Positions 1 through 6,299 of a stretch of 7,175 nucleotides of DNA are shown in pieces. The DNA is from Burkholderia sp. (GTDB taxonomy: Bacteria > Pseudomonadota > Gammaproteobacteria > Burkholderiales > Burkholderiaceae). The translations under genes and the position numbers were made by a program. The notes beneath the pieces were generated by a model. It was not told the DNA's origin and made no database searches. It worked only from the letters and a program-made list of their open reading frames with translations. Position 1 is the stretch's first letter, and every line of letters begins with the position of its first letter. The stretch covers positions 1-7,175 of the forward strand of contig JAQGMD010000152.1 in assembly GCA_028292565.1 (NCBI GenBank), in the 5' to 3' direction.

Positions 1-28
1 CGTAGGGCGCATTGCAATGCGCCCTACG
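1..28. repeat. REP-like perfect palindrome with GTAG head (copy 1)
   Basis: All 28 bases form a perfect palindrome: GTAG, then an 8-bp stem GGCGCATT/AATGCGCC around a GC centre, then CTAC. A GTAG tetranucleotide next to a short hairpin is the hallmark of REP elements mobilised by RAYT (TnpA_REP) transposases, for example the GTAG class in Stenotrophomonas. No RAYT gene lies in the window. The first 23 bases recur at 1194-1216 with one mismatch. The ATG at 17 lies inside this repeat and is not a credible gene start. Confidence 0.75.
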
Positions 29-77
29 TTGCTGGTATTTCGAACGCAAGTGAGAAATCACAACGCGCGTCACCACG

Positions 78-104
78 GGAATGTTCCTCTCGGGGTCTGT
101 CTAA
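78..104 (+). promoter_or_regulatory. Candidate ECF-sigma-factor promoter
   Basis: GGAAT at 78-82 and GTCTAA at 99-104 are separated by exactly 16 bases, the spacing and general form of proteobacterial ECF (group 4) sigma promoters. Transcription would begin near 111 and leave a short leader before the ribosome binding site at 125-131 and the ATG at 140. This agrees with ATG 140 as the start of the first gene. The assignment is by motif only; the sigma factor is not encoded here. Confidence 0.42.
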
Positions 105-139
105 TGGTCTGGAAAGACTATCGAGAAAGGATCTCCCGT

Positions 140-634
140 ATGCAAAATGCCGACAATACCGTAAGCCGCGCGGTGATATCCGGAACCGATGCCGGGCTCT
201 CTGTCACACTGGCCGCCTCCCTGCAGGGTAAGCGCGAAACCGGCTCCTATGCGGCGCCGCTCAATGCCACCAGCCATATCGCATGGGGTGACGAGGCGGC
301 ACAAGAAGATGACGTGTCATCAAAATATACTGGCGTCGGATTTGTGCTCAACCTCGCCTCCGGAATATTCTGGGCGGCGTTTTACGAACGTTTTTTTGGT
401 CAGCCGGCTACCAACCCCGATGCTGTGCGTCAATTCGTGAAGCCGATCGTGGGTGCGGCGGCGGTGACCGCAGTCGCATATGTCACCGACTATTATCTTG
501 TTCCGCGTCGCTTCACTCCGGGTTTCGAAAAAAGGTTATCCGGCAAATCGCTAGCCGCGGTATATGGGGCGCTTGCCCTGGGCCTTGCAGCACCCGGCAT
601 GGTCCGCGCAGCAATGCGCGAGCGCAGCCGTTGA
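140..634 (+). CDS. Uncharacterised small integral membrane protein
   Basis: This 164-residue protein is not a family I can name. Four hydrophobic stretches are visible at about residues 10-28, 63-85, 99-121 and 137-157, so it is probably an inner-membrane protein. Between the first two lies a polar loop with the segment PLNATSHIAWGDE (residues 40-52), whose H, W and acidic residues look like the conserved core. The start at ATG 140 is preferred because GAAAGGA lies at 125-131, eight bases upstream. The longer reading frame from 17 begins inside a REP palindrome and would overlap the candidate ECF promoter. The next gene starts 30 bases after the stop on the same strand, so the two are probably one operon. 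That the operon belongs to an envelope-stress or general-stress response is an inference from the promoter alone. The existence of the gene is well supported; its function is unknown. Confidence 0.72.
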   Translation: MQNADNTVSRAVISGTDAGLSVTLAASLQGKRETGSYAAPLNATSHIAWGDEAAQEDDVSSKYTGVGFVLNLASGIFWAAFYERFFGQPATNPDAVRQFVKPIVGAAAVTAVAYVTDYYLVPRRFTPGFEKRLSGKSLAAVYGALALGLAAPGMVRAAMRERSR

Positions 635-664
635 CTCTGCAGTTATCCGGCTGGAGATTCCTGC

Positions 665-1198
665 TTGAGCCTTGAAACTATCTTGCTCGTCCTGCTGATC
701 GCCCAAGGCGTCATCGGCGGGATCGATACGCTGCTCAACCACGAATTGATCGAACGATTGCCGCATCGCGTGGAAGCGCGTAAGGAAGTCGGACTCCACT
801 CATTGCGCGAGGCGATCTACGGGATTCTGTTCGGCGGCCTCGCGCTGTTCGCCTGGCATGGTATGTGGGCCGCCGCGATTGGCGCACTGCTGGCTGCAGA
901 AGTACTGGTGGATGCGAGCGACGAATACGTTGAAAACCGTACGCGGGTGCTTCCGCAGAATGAACGGGTACTGCATTTTTTCCTGACGCTTAACCTCGGC
1001 TTCATCATCGTTGTGCTGGTGACGATCCTGTCGCGATGGGGTTCGCAACCTACTGCATTGGAGCTCATCCGTCATGGAGTGCTGTCATGGGTTCTTGCCG
1101 CGCTGGGCCTGGCCGCCATGGCATGGGCTGTACGCGACCTGTTCGCGTGGGCGGCACTGGGACGGCGGGCTGCACGGCTCGCGATGGACAGGACGTAG
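665..1198 (+). CDS. Uncharacterised polytopic membrane protein, His/Glu-rich
   Basis: This 177-residue protein has hydrophobic segments at about 3-21, 49-65, 67-84, 104-122 and 137-158, so it is almost certainly in the inner membrane. It starts with TTG at 665, with GGAG at 653-656 eight bases upstream. No in-frame ATG near the N-terminus fits better. Many charged and metal-ligand-type residues cluster at the ends of the first three helices: D21, N25-H26-E27, H34, H45, R48-E49, then E79, D83, D86-E87 and E90. Such a pattern may mean a metal or active site at the membrane surface, but this is inference and I do not recognise a named family. It follows the previous membrane protein by 30 bases and is probably co-transcribed. 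Its TAG stop is part of the GTAG head of a REP-like element, so the C-terminus may have been set by that insertion. Confidence 0.72.
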   Translation: MSLETILLVLLIAQGVIGGIDTLLNHELIERLPHRVEARKEVGLHSLREAIYGILFGGLALFAWHGMWAAAIGALLAAEVLVDASDEYVENRTRVLPQNERVLHFFLTLNLGFIIVVLVTILSRWGSQPTALELIRHGVLSWVLAALGLAAMAWAVRDLFAWAALGRRAARLAMDRT

Positions 1199-1216
1199 GG
1201 CGCATTGTAATGCGCC
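1194..1216. repeat. REP-like palindrome with GTAG head (copy 2, right arm eroded)
   Basis: These 23 bases match the palindrome at 1-23 with a single change (C to T in the centre). The 8-bp stem is intact, but the closing CTAC is replaced by GCAT. With copy 1 it brackets the two membrane-protein genes, and it contributes the TAG stop (1196-1198) of the upstream gene. Confidence 0.7.
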
Positions 1217-1249
1217 GCATGTTTCGCATTCCTCGCGTATGCGTTTACC

Positions 1250-1334
1250 CCAGGGGTATTACTGCAGCCGGCCTTTGACTGCCGAGGCATTTAAAGCGTT
1301 GTTGCGATTGGATGTGCTGCTGTTGCATCAATAG
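1250..1334 (+). pseudogene. Orphan C-terminal fragment of an EAL-domain gene
   Basis: Reading from 1251, the fragment encodes QGYYCSRPL followed by 17 residues and ends in TAG at 1332-1334. QGYY-SRPL is the last conserved motif of EAL cyclic-di-GMP phosphodiesterase domains. The DNA at 1250-1331 aligns without gaps to 6007-6088, the very end of the large gene in this window, with 72 of 82 bases identical. The old TAA stop has become CAA, adding one codon before TAG. Homology ends abruptly on the left at 1250, and no upstream EAL sequence remains in the 33 bases back to the REP element at 1216. This is the tail of a second, otherwise deleted paralogue or a duplicated 3' end. It cannot be functional. 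Confidence 0.85.
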
Positions 1335-1350
1335 TGACTACATCAGTGCG

Positions 1351-1393
1351 GTAGGGTGGGCACCCCCGTGCTGCAGTCCTCTGCCCACCCTAC
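1351..1393. repeat. GTAG-headed inverted repeat, 12-bp arms
   Basis: GTAGGGTGGGCA (1351-1362) is the exact reverse complement of TGCCCACCCTAC (1382-1393), with a 19-base loop. It has the same GTAGGG end as the other palindromes here but a different stem, so it is a different REP subfamily. There is no T-tract, so a terminator role is not supported. Confidence 0.7.
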
Positions 1394-1435
1394 CAATTCC
1401 GGAGCACTCGCCGGTTCAAGCGAATGATTTCAATC

Positions 1436-1458
1436 GGGCGTTGCGCGGGGCGCCCTAC
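1436..1458 (-). repeat. Degenerate GTAG REP-like hairpin
   Basis: Read on the minus strand it starts GTAGGGCG and can fold a 5-bp stem (GGGCG/CGCCC) with a 10-base loop. It forms the right end of the unit flanked by the 9-bp direct repeats. It is weaker than the other copies. Confidence 0.4.
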
Positions 1459-1586
1459 TTCATCAGTGCACATTGGACTTCCGCGTGACGCCACCCGGCC
1501 GCGTTCATGGAACTCTTTCTCCGCTTGAAACGACTTAATAAACTTGCAAGCCGTTGTTAACCGACCCTGGTGGAGAAAACTTCGAC

Positions 1587-2085
1587 ATGAACGACATACC
1601 GGACCCGGAAATGCATCGCAATCTCGCCCTTCTGACGTCACTGGCCCAGATGGAGGCGGATCCCGATTTCGTCGACCTGGCCCTGTTGCCAAAAATTGCG
1701 ATCGACCTGCGTTATGCGTCGGCCAACAATTTCATGGGCGTCAACCTGTATGGCGCTTTCAACCGCGCCTTTTTGCGCAAAGCGGCTGCGCTTCAAATGC
1801 ACCGAGCCGTTGAAGCGTTATCCAAAAGTCATCCTGACCACCGAATAACCGTCCTCGATGCGACACGCCCGCGCTCCGTGCAGCGCAGGCTGTGGGCGCA
1901 CGCCGTGGGCACGCAACAGGAATGTTACGTCGCCAATCCGGATAGCAGATGCGCGACCTATCCTCGGTGTGTTCCCTGCGTACGGCCGAGGAGACCGGAT
2001 GTATACAAAGGTCGAAATGCTTCATAGCAACAAGCGGGAAGTGCTCTACCGTGGCCTCAGAGACATCGACGGACAGCCTGAAAGT
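1587..2085 (+). pseudogene. Decayed D-alanyl-D-alanine dipeptidase (VanX/DdpX-like, peptidase M15D)
   Basis: The start is ATG 1587, with GGAG at 1572-1575. The frame stays open to about 1948 and shows VanX-family signatures: DLRYASANNF-MG--LYG near residue 41, and TVLDATRPRSVQRRLW near residue 90, which includes the conserved RP-SVQ segment. The family then needs a zinc-binding S-H-x6-D block and a final E-x-x-H (EWWH). Neither is present in frame. A degraded match to the middle block (MRDLSSVCSLRTAEETG) appears in the +2-shifted frame at 1949-1999, and a match to the C-terminal helix (HSNKREVLYRGLRD) in a third frame from about 2011. The sequence then passes at about 2085 into an unrelated sensor protein. 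VanX-type enzymes hydrolyse D-Ala-D-Ala in peptidoglycan turnover or glycopeptide resistance; without the zinc ligands this copy must be inactive. The family call from the first 120 residues is strong; the out-of-frame matches are by eye. Confidence 0.78.
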
Positions 2086-3111
2086 CGCCGCCTGCTCGAT
2101 ATCCTCACCTCGAATCCGCCGCAGGACCGTCTGTTTGACATAGTCAACCACCTGAACGCCAGCGCGTCGCTCATCACGGATGAAGATGAAAGAATCCGGT
2201 TGGCGAAACTGAACCTGACCGCGGGCCGCTGCGCCAAGGCGTCGTTTGCCTATACCGACGCGCTGCGCCATTTGACGGCCGGCATCGACCTGCTCGGCGC
2301 GGCGTGGGAACAGCACCACGACATCGGTTTTCCGCTGCACCTGGAAAAAGTGCAGTGCAAACTGTTAAACGAGAACCCTGAAGCTGCGGCCGCAGGGATC
2401 GAGGAATTGCTCACGACGGCCCGATCGAAGATGGAACAAGCTGCCGTATATTTTTTCCGGCAAAACATACACGTGATGAACGGACAATATATTGAAGCCA
2501 TGCAGGACGAGGTGGCAGGCCTGGCTGTATGCGGGCTCGACATTCCGGCCAGTCCGGAACGCGCGGATGTCATCGCCGCCTGCAACCACGTACGCGACCT
2601 GCTGGGCGAGCGTCCGGTCGAGGCTATCGCCGACCTGCCTCCATCGACCGATCCGCAATGCGAGGCCGCGATGCTTTTTTCGGCGATGAGCTTCGATATT
2701 CCCGACATAAACCAGTTCGCGATCCGTACCGCGCGCATGGTGGCGCTCGCCATCGAATGCGGCAACACGGAGGGGGCCGCATGGTGGTACGCCATGTATG
2801 GTTCGGTCCTCGGCCCCGTCTGCGGCGATTACCAGTACGCGCGTCGCTTCTCGGCGACCGCGGCTGCGCTGGCGGCAAAGCATCCCGAATCGCGTTACTC
2901 GGGCAAATTCCAATACTCGGTTGCGGTCGCTTCGTACTGGAACGATCCGATCGACCAGGCCATCGCGGAGTTTCAGACCGGGGTGCAGGCCGCTGCCTGC
3001 GTAGGCGATAACCTTTTCGCGGCGTGTTCCGCGATGAACCTGTTTCACAGCAAGGTTGTTCGCGGTGATCCGCTGGGCGACCTCATGGAGGCATTTCCCC
3101 CCTGTTTATGA
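1999..3111 (+). pseudogene. Middle fragment of a large predicted-ATPase sensor protein (helical/TPR-like region)
   Basis: From about 2086 the protein matches the helical region that follows the AAA/predicted-ATPase domain in large multidomain sensors (Ser/Thr kinase, ATPase, GAF, output). Recognisable segments are RLFDIVNHLN, LAKLNLTAGRCAKAS, AALRHLTAG-like DALRHLTAGIDLL, AAWWYAMYGSVLG and GDYQYARRFS. The kinase and ATPase domains expected upstream are absent; what precedes is vanX debris. ATG 1999 with GGAG at 1990-1993 could start a 371-residue product, and the frame is open upstream to 1858, but both starts lie in the vanX remnant and are probably accidental. The frame ends at TGA 3109-3111, just after a run of six C (3097-3102). 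Removing one C restores FPPVYEAIGKS and continuity with the next segment. The fragment is most likely non-functional. Confidence 0.8.
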
Positions 3112-3289
3112 AGCCATAGGCAAGAGCCAGTCCCAGCCCCGGTTCGACACCGCTGTCGCACTTTCCCTGTTCATCAGGAAGTTGCAGGGCCGGTCCCGGC
3201 CGACAACTGAAGAAGCGCAATTCGACCGCTCGCGCGCGGAGGCGATGCTGGAAGAAAACCGGCACCCCGTGCTCGCGCACATGTATTGA
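3103..3289 (+). pseudogene. Second fragment of the sensor gene, between the frameshift and an in-frame TGA
   Basis: After the C6 run the coding sense continues one base later: VYEAIGKSQSQPRFDTAVAL and on to HPVLAHMY, then TGA at 3287-3289. The same frame resumes at once with SIQLQNNYLSGHYAEALRAG and leads without another stop into the GGDEF-EAL protein. In this protein family the stop position follows a Tyr and precedes a helical repeat, so TGG (Trp) to TGA is the obvious single change. The segment is therefore part of one original gene, disrupted by a nonsense mutation or a sequencing error. Confidence 0.78.
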
Positions 3290-3337
3290 AGCATCCAGCT
3301 ACAGAACAACTACCTGTCGGGCCACTATGCCGAGGCC

Positions 3338-6088
3338 TTGCGCGCAGGGGAAAAGGCGCGCGCGATATTCGAATCGCGTTGGTGCGCGAGCGAATTGTCG
3401 TATCGCGAGTACCGTGTTTTCTATGCGCTGACGCTGGCTGCCCTGTTCGAGCAGGCGAGACCGGAGCAGCAAGACGTATGGCTGGACGTACTGATGAAGT
3501 GCCGCAAGAAAGTCCGCCTGTGGGCCGACGTCAACCCGAGCACGTTTGGCGCGTGCAGCGCGCTGGTATCCGCCGAATTCGCCCGCATCAGCGGCGACAT
3601 GCAGGAGGCAGACCGGTTGTATCAGGAGAGCATCAGGTGGGGACAAAACCGCGGATGCCTCCCGGACCAGGCGCTGGCATGCGAACTGGCGGCCCGCTTT
3701 TATCTCGCAAAAGGATCGGGCGTGTTCGCCGAAATGCATCTGCGCCAGGCGCGTGCCTGCTATGCCAGGTGGGGCGCATACGGCAAAGTAAAGGATATCG
3801 ATGCGACGTATCCGTACCTCGACGATACGCCGCCACTACCTGCTGTACAAGGCGTCGCACAACTGGATGCGCTGATCAAGGCATCGCAGGCAATCTCGAG
3901 CCAGATCGTCCCGGCGCATTTGCTCGACACGCTCATGCGCGCCGTGATGGAGAATGCCGGCGCACAAAAAGGCTATCTGCTGCTCTCCCGAAAGTTCGAC
4001 CTGGCGTTGGCAGTGGAAGCGGTGGTCGACCTTCAAACAATCGATGTCCGGGTCCACGCGCCACACATCCCGGCGCAGGGCACGTTGCCCGCTTCCCTGC
4101 TGAATTACGTCCGACGCAGTCGTGAAAAAATCATTTTGTCCGATGCTCGCGTGGAGAATCCGTTCGCGGCGGACGCCTATTTCAGCGGCAAGGAATTGAA
4201 ATCGGTATTGTGCCTTCCGGTGTTGCGCCACCCCGAACTGATCGGCGTGCCCTACCTGGAAAATGACCTGGTCAGCGACGCGTTCACTACACGCGTGGCC
4301 ATGCTCGAGCTATTGGCCGCACAGGCTGCGATCTCGCTTGAAAACGCCGAGCTTTACCAGAACCTCGCCGAGGAAAACAGCGAGCGCAAACGCGTGCAGG
4401 ACACATTGCGATTGCGCGATCGCGCCATCGAGTCGAGCATTAACGGCATCATGATCACCGAATGCAAAGATGGACACAACGTCATCATTTACGTCAATCC
4501 CGCGTTCGAGAAAATCACCGGTTACACCGCGGCGGAGGTAACCGGCCTCACGCCTCGCCTGCTGCTCGGACAAGACTTCAAGCAGCCGGGACTGGAGGAA
4601 GCCCGGCTTGCCGCGCTCGAACGGCGCGAAATCACCACCACCATGCGCAACTACCGCAAGGATGGCACGCTGTTCTGGAATGCGCTTTCCATCGCGCCGG
4701 TGCGTAACGATGCTGGTGAGGCGACGCATCTCGTGTGGATCATCGATGACGCGACCGAACGCAAGCGTTACGAAGAACAGCTTGAGCGCCAGGCGTATTA
4801 CGACCCGCTGACCGCGTTGGCGAACCGTAATCTGCTGGTAGACCGGCTATCCAAAGCCATGGCCTATGCACACCGTTATGACAAGCAGGTAGCTGTGCTT
4901 CTGATCGACCTGGACCGGTTCAAAACCATTAACGACAGCCTCGGTCACGCGACCGGCGACATCATGTTGCAAGTGGTAGCGCAACGCCTGCAGCGCTGCG
5001 TGCGCGAGACCGATACCGCGGCCCGGCTTGGCGGCGACGAATTCGTGGTGGTCATCACCGAAGTATCCGATGGGGACCACTGCTCGGCGATCGCATGGTC
5101 AGTGCTGGAGGCGCTGCGGCAACCGATCAATGCCGGGGAGCGTCATGTATTCACCACCGCCAGCGTGGGCATCAGCCTGTATCCGAAGGACGGCATGCAT
5201 CAGGAAGTCTTGCTCAAGAATGCCGACGTCGCCATGTACCGTGCCAAGGACCAGGGCGGCAATGGCTTCAAGTTTTACACGGAGGAGATGAATGATCGTA
5301 CCCAGCGACGCTTCAAACTCGAATCCGACTTGCGCGGCGCGCTCGCGCGCAACGAGTTGAGCCTGGTCTACCAGGCGCGGGTAGAGCCCGACCACGGCGC
5401 CATCCTCAGCGCCGAAGCGCTGGTGCGCTGGGAGCACCCGGAGATCGGCATGGTGCCGCCCGCCGAGTTCATCCCGCTGGCCGAAGAAACCGGCCTCATC
5501 ACGTCCATTGGTGAATGGGTGCTGGAACGGGTGTGCGCGCAGCAGGCAGAGTGGCTTGCCAGCGGCATCAGTTGTGTTCCGGTTGCCGTCAATATCTCGG
5601 CTGCCGAAATGAGGAAAGAAGGCGTATTGCAAAGCTTTCGCAACGTGTTGACCGCGCATCGGCTTGATACGCACTACCTGGCATTGGAACTGACCGAAAC
5701 AGCGGAGATGCAAAACCCGGAGGAAGCGGCCCGCACGCTAAATGCGTTCAGGGCGCTGGGCGTCACCCTGTCGCTGGATGACTTCGGCACCGGTTATTCT
5801 TCGCTGGCCTATCTGCGGCGCTTCCCCTTCAACGACGTGAAGATTGATCGCACATTCATTGCCAACCTTCCGCAGAACCAGGAGGATGCGGCCATCGCCA
5901 ACGCGATCATCGCAATGGCCCATACCCTGAAACTGCGCGTGGTCGCGGAAGGGGTCGAAACGGCGGAACAACTCGACCTTTTGCGGCAGCTCGGGTGTGA
6001 TGAGATCCAGGGGTATTACTGCAGCCGGCCTTTGAGCGCTGGGGCGTTTGAAGCGTTGTTGCGGTTGGATGAGCCGCTGTTGCATTAA
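3338..6088 (+). CDS. Cyclic-di-GMP regulator with GAF, PAS, GGDEF and EAL domains (C-terminal half of a broken sensor gene)
   Basis: The open frame runs from 3290. TTG 3338 is the first possible start but lies within a helical-repeat codon run (EALRAGEKA), so the true start, if any, is uncertain. Residue numbers here count from 3338. Residues 1-165 are the last part of the helical region. GAF is at about 176-335 (signature YLENDLVSDAFT, AAISLENAELY), PAS/PAC at about 358-475 and GGDEF at about 488-645. GGDEF at 565-569 is intact, with an inhibitory I-site RETD at 556-559. EAL is at about 660-905: E693-A-L, N752, E784 in ELTE, D814-D815 in DDFGTGYSSL, K835, E871 and E874 in EGVET, and Q891 in QGYY. 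All expected catalytic residues for both cyclic-di-GMP synthesis and hydrolysis are present. GAF and PAS would sense a ligand or redox state. The gene has lost its kinase/ATPase front end and no promoter or good ribosome site is visible near 3290-3500. It is either a pseudogene remnant or an internally expressed signalling module. Confidence 0.85.
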   Translation: MRAGEKARAIFESRWCASELSYREYRVFYALTLAALFEQARPEQQDVWLDVLMKCRKKVRLWADVNPSTFGACSALVSAEFARISGDMQEADRLYQESIRWGQNRGCLPDQALACELAARFYLAKGSGVFAEMHLRQARACYARWGAYGKVKDIDATYPYLDDTPPLPAVQGVAQLDALIKASQAISSQIVPAHLLDTLMRAVMENAGAQKGYLLLSRKFDLALAVEAVVDLQTIDVRVHAPHIPAQGTLPASLLNYVRRSREKIILSDARVENPFAADAYFSGKELKSVLCLPVLRHPELIGVPYLENDLVSDAFTTRVAMLELLAAQAAISLENAELYQNLAEENSERKRVQDTLRLRDRAIESSINGIMITECKDGHNVIIYVNPAFEKITGYTAAEVTGLTPRLLLGQDFKQPGLEEARLAALERREITTTMRNYRKDGTLFWNALSIAPVRNDAGEATHLVWIIDDATERKRYEEQLERQAYYDPLTALANRNLLVDRLSKAMAYAHRYDKQVAVLLIDLDRFKTINDSLGHATGDIMLQVVAQRLQRCVRETDTAARLGGDEFVVVITEVSDGDHCSAIAWSVLEALRQPINAGERHVFTTASVGISLYPKDGMHQEVLLKNADVAMYRAKDQGGNGFKFYTEEMNDRTQRRFKLESDLRGALARNELSLVYQARVEPDHGAILSAEALVRWEHPEIGMVPPAEFIPLAEETGLITSIGEWVLERVCAQQAEWLASGISCVPVAVNISAAEMRKEGVLQSFRNVLTAHRLDTHYLALELTETAEMQNPEEAARTLNAFRALGVTLSLDDFGTGYSSLAYLRRFPFNDVKIDRTFIANLPQNQEDAAIANAIIAMAHTLKLRVVAEGVETAEQLDLLRQLGCDEIQGYYCSRPLSAGAFEALLRLDEPLLH

Positions 6089-6169
6089 TAAATGCGGACT
6101 GAGATTTTTCACCGGTGCGCCACAGCAGCATTTGTTCCTCGGAACAGGCATAATGGCCCGCGACCTTCT

Positions 6170-6266
6170 GTAGGGCGGAAAAGCGTAGCGCCTTCCGCCA
6201 TATGCCTGTTATCGCACCCGGTTTGCAAGGTCTTACGGCGGAAGGCGCTACGCTTTTCCGCCCTAC
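6170..6266. repeat. BIME-like pair: perfect 30-bp inverted repeat with GTAG ends
   Basis: The left arm (6170-6199) starts GTAGGGCGGAAAAGCGTAGC and its exact reverse complement is the right arm (6237-6266), with a 37-base loop. Each arm can also fold alone: GGCGGAA/TTCCGCC around an inner GCG/CGC. Two inverted REP units head to head are a BIME. It lies between the GGDEF-EAL gene and the DUF1993 gene. As RNA it would form a very stable stem, but it has no T-tract. Confidence 0.8.
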
Positions 6267-6299
6267 GAGCTGACCACACAATTTACCAAGGACCTCCCC

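Larger units (their letters stand above)
1341..1469. mobile_element. Candidate MITE/BIME-like unit flanked by 9-bp direct repeats
   Basis: CATCAGTGC occurs at 1341-1349 and again at 1461-1469. Just inside these copies the interval begins with GTAGGG (1351) and ends with CCCTAC (1458). This arrangement resembles a small non-autonomous element with terminal inverted repeats and a target-site duplication. The interior holds two hairpins, 1351-1393 and 1436-1458. The offsets between direct repeat and inverted end are unequal (1 and 2 bases), so tandem duplication of BIME flanks is an alternative. It has no coding capacity. Confidence 0.45.

Noticed and set aside
17..139. Upstream extension of the first gene to an ATG at 17
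   Set aside because: That ATG lies inside a REP palindrome, lacks a ribosome site and the extension would overlap the candidate promoter; ATG 140 has a good Shine-Dalgarno sequence.
1759..2340. Long minus-strand open frame opposite the vanX/sensor remnant
   Set aside because: It has no recognisable family and runs across two unrelated gene remnants; it is a codon-bias shadow of GC-rich coding DNA.
2365..3048. 227-codon minus-strand open frame
   Set aside because: The plus strand here clearly encodes the conserved helical region of the sensor; the antisense protein is low-complexity and basic with no motif.
3287..3289. TGA as a selenocysteine or reassigned codon
   Set aside because: A Trp codon is expected from context, other genes here end in TGA, and no SECIS-like hairpin is evident; a nonsense mutation is simpler.
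3286..4125. 279-codon plus-strand open frame overlapping the sensor
   Set aside because: The translation is rich in Arg, Gly and Pro without domain signals; the overlapping frame carries the GAF and helical segments.
5099..5713. 204-codon minus-strand open frame over GGDEF/EAL
   Set aside because: It lies entirely opposite intact GGDEF and EAL motifs and has no recognisable family or ribosome site.
6132..6154. Sigma-70 promoter TTGTTC / CATAAT upstream of the DUF1993 gene
   Set aside because: The spacing of 11 bases is far too short and no other -35 box fits.
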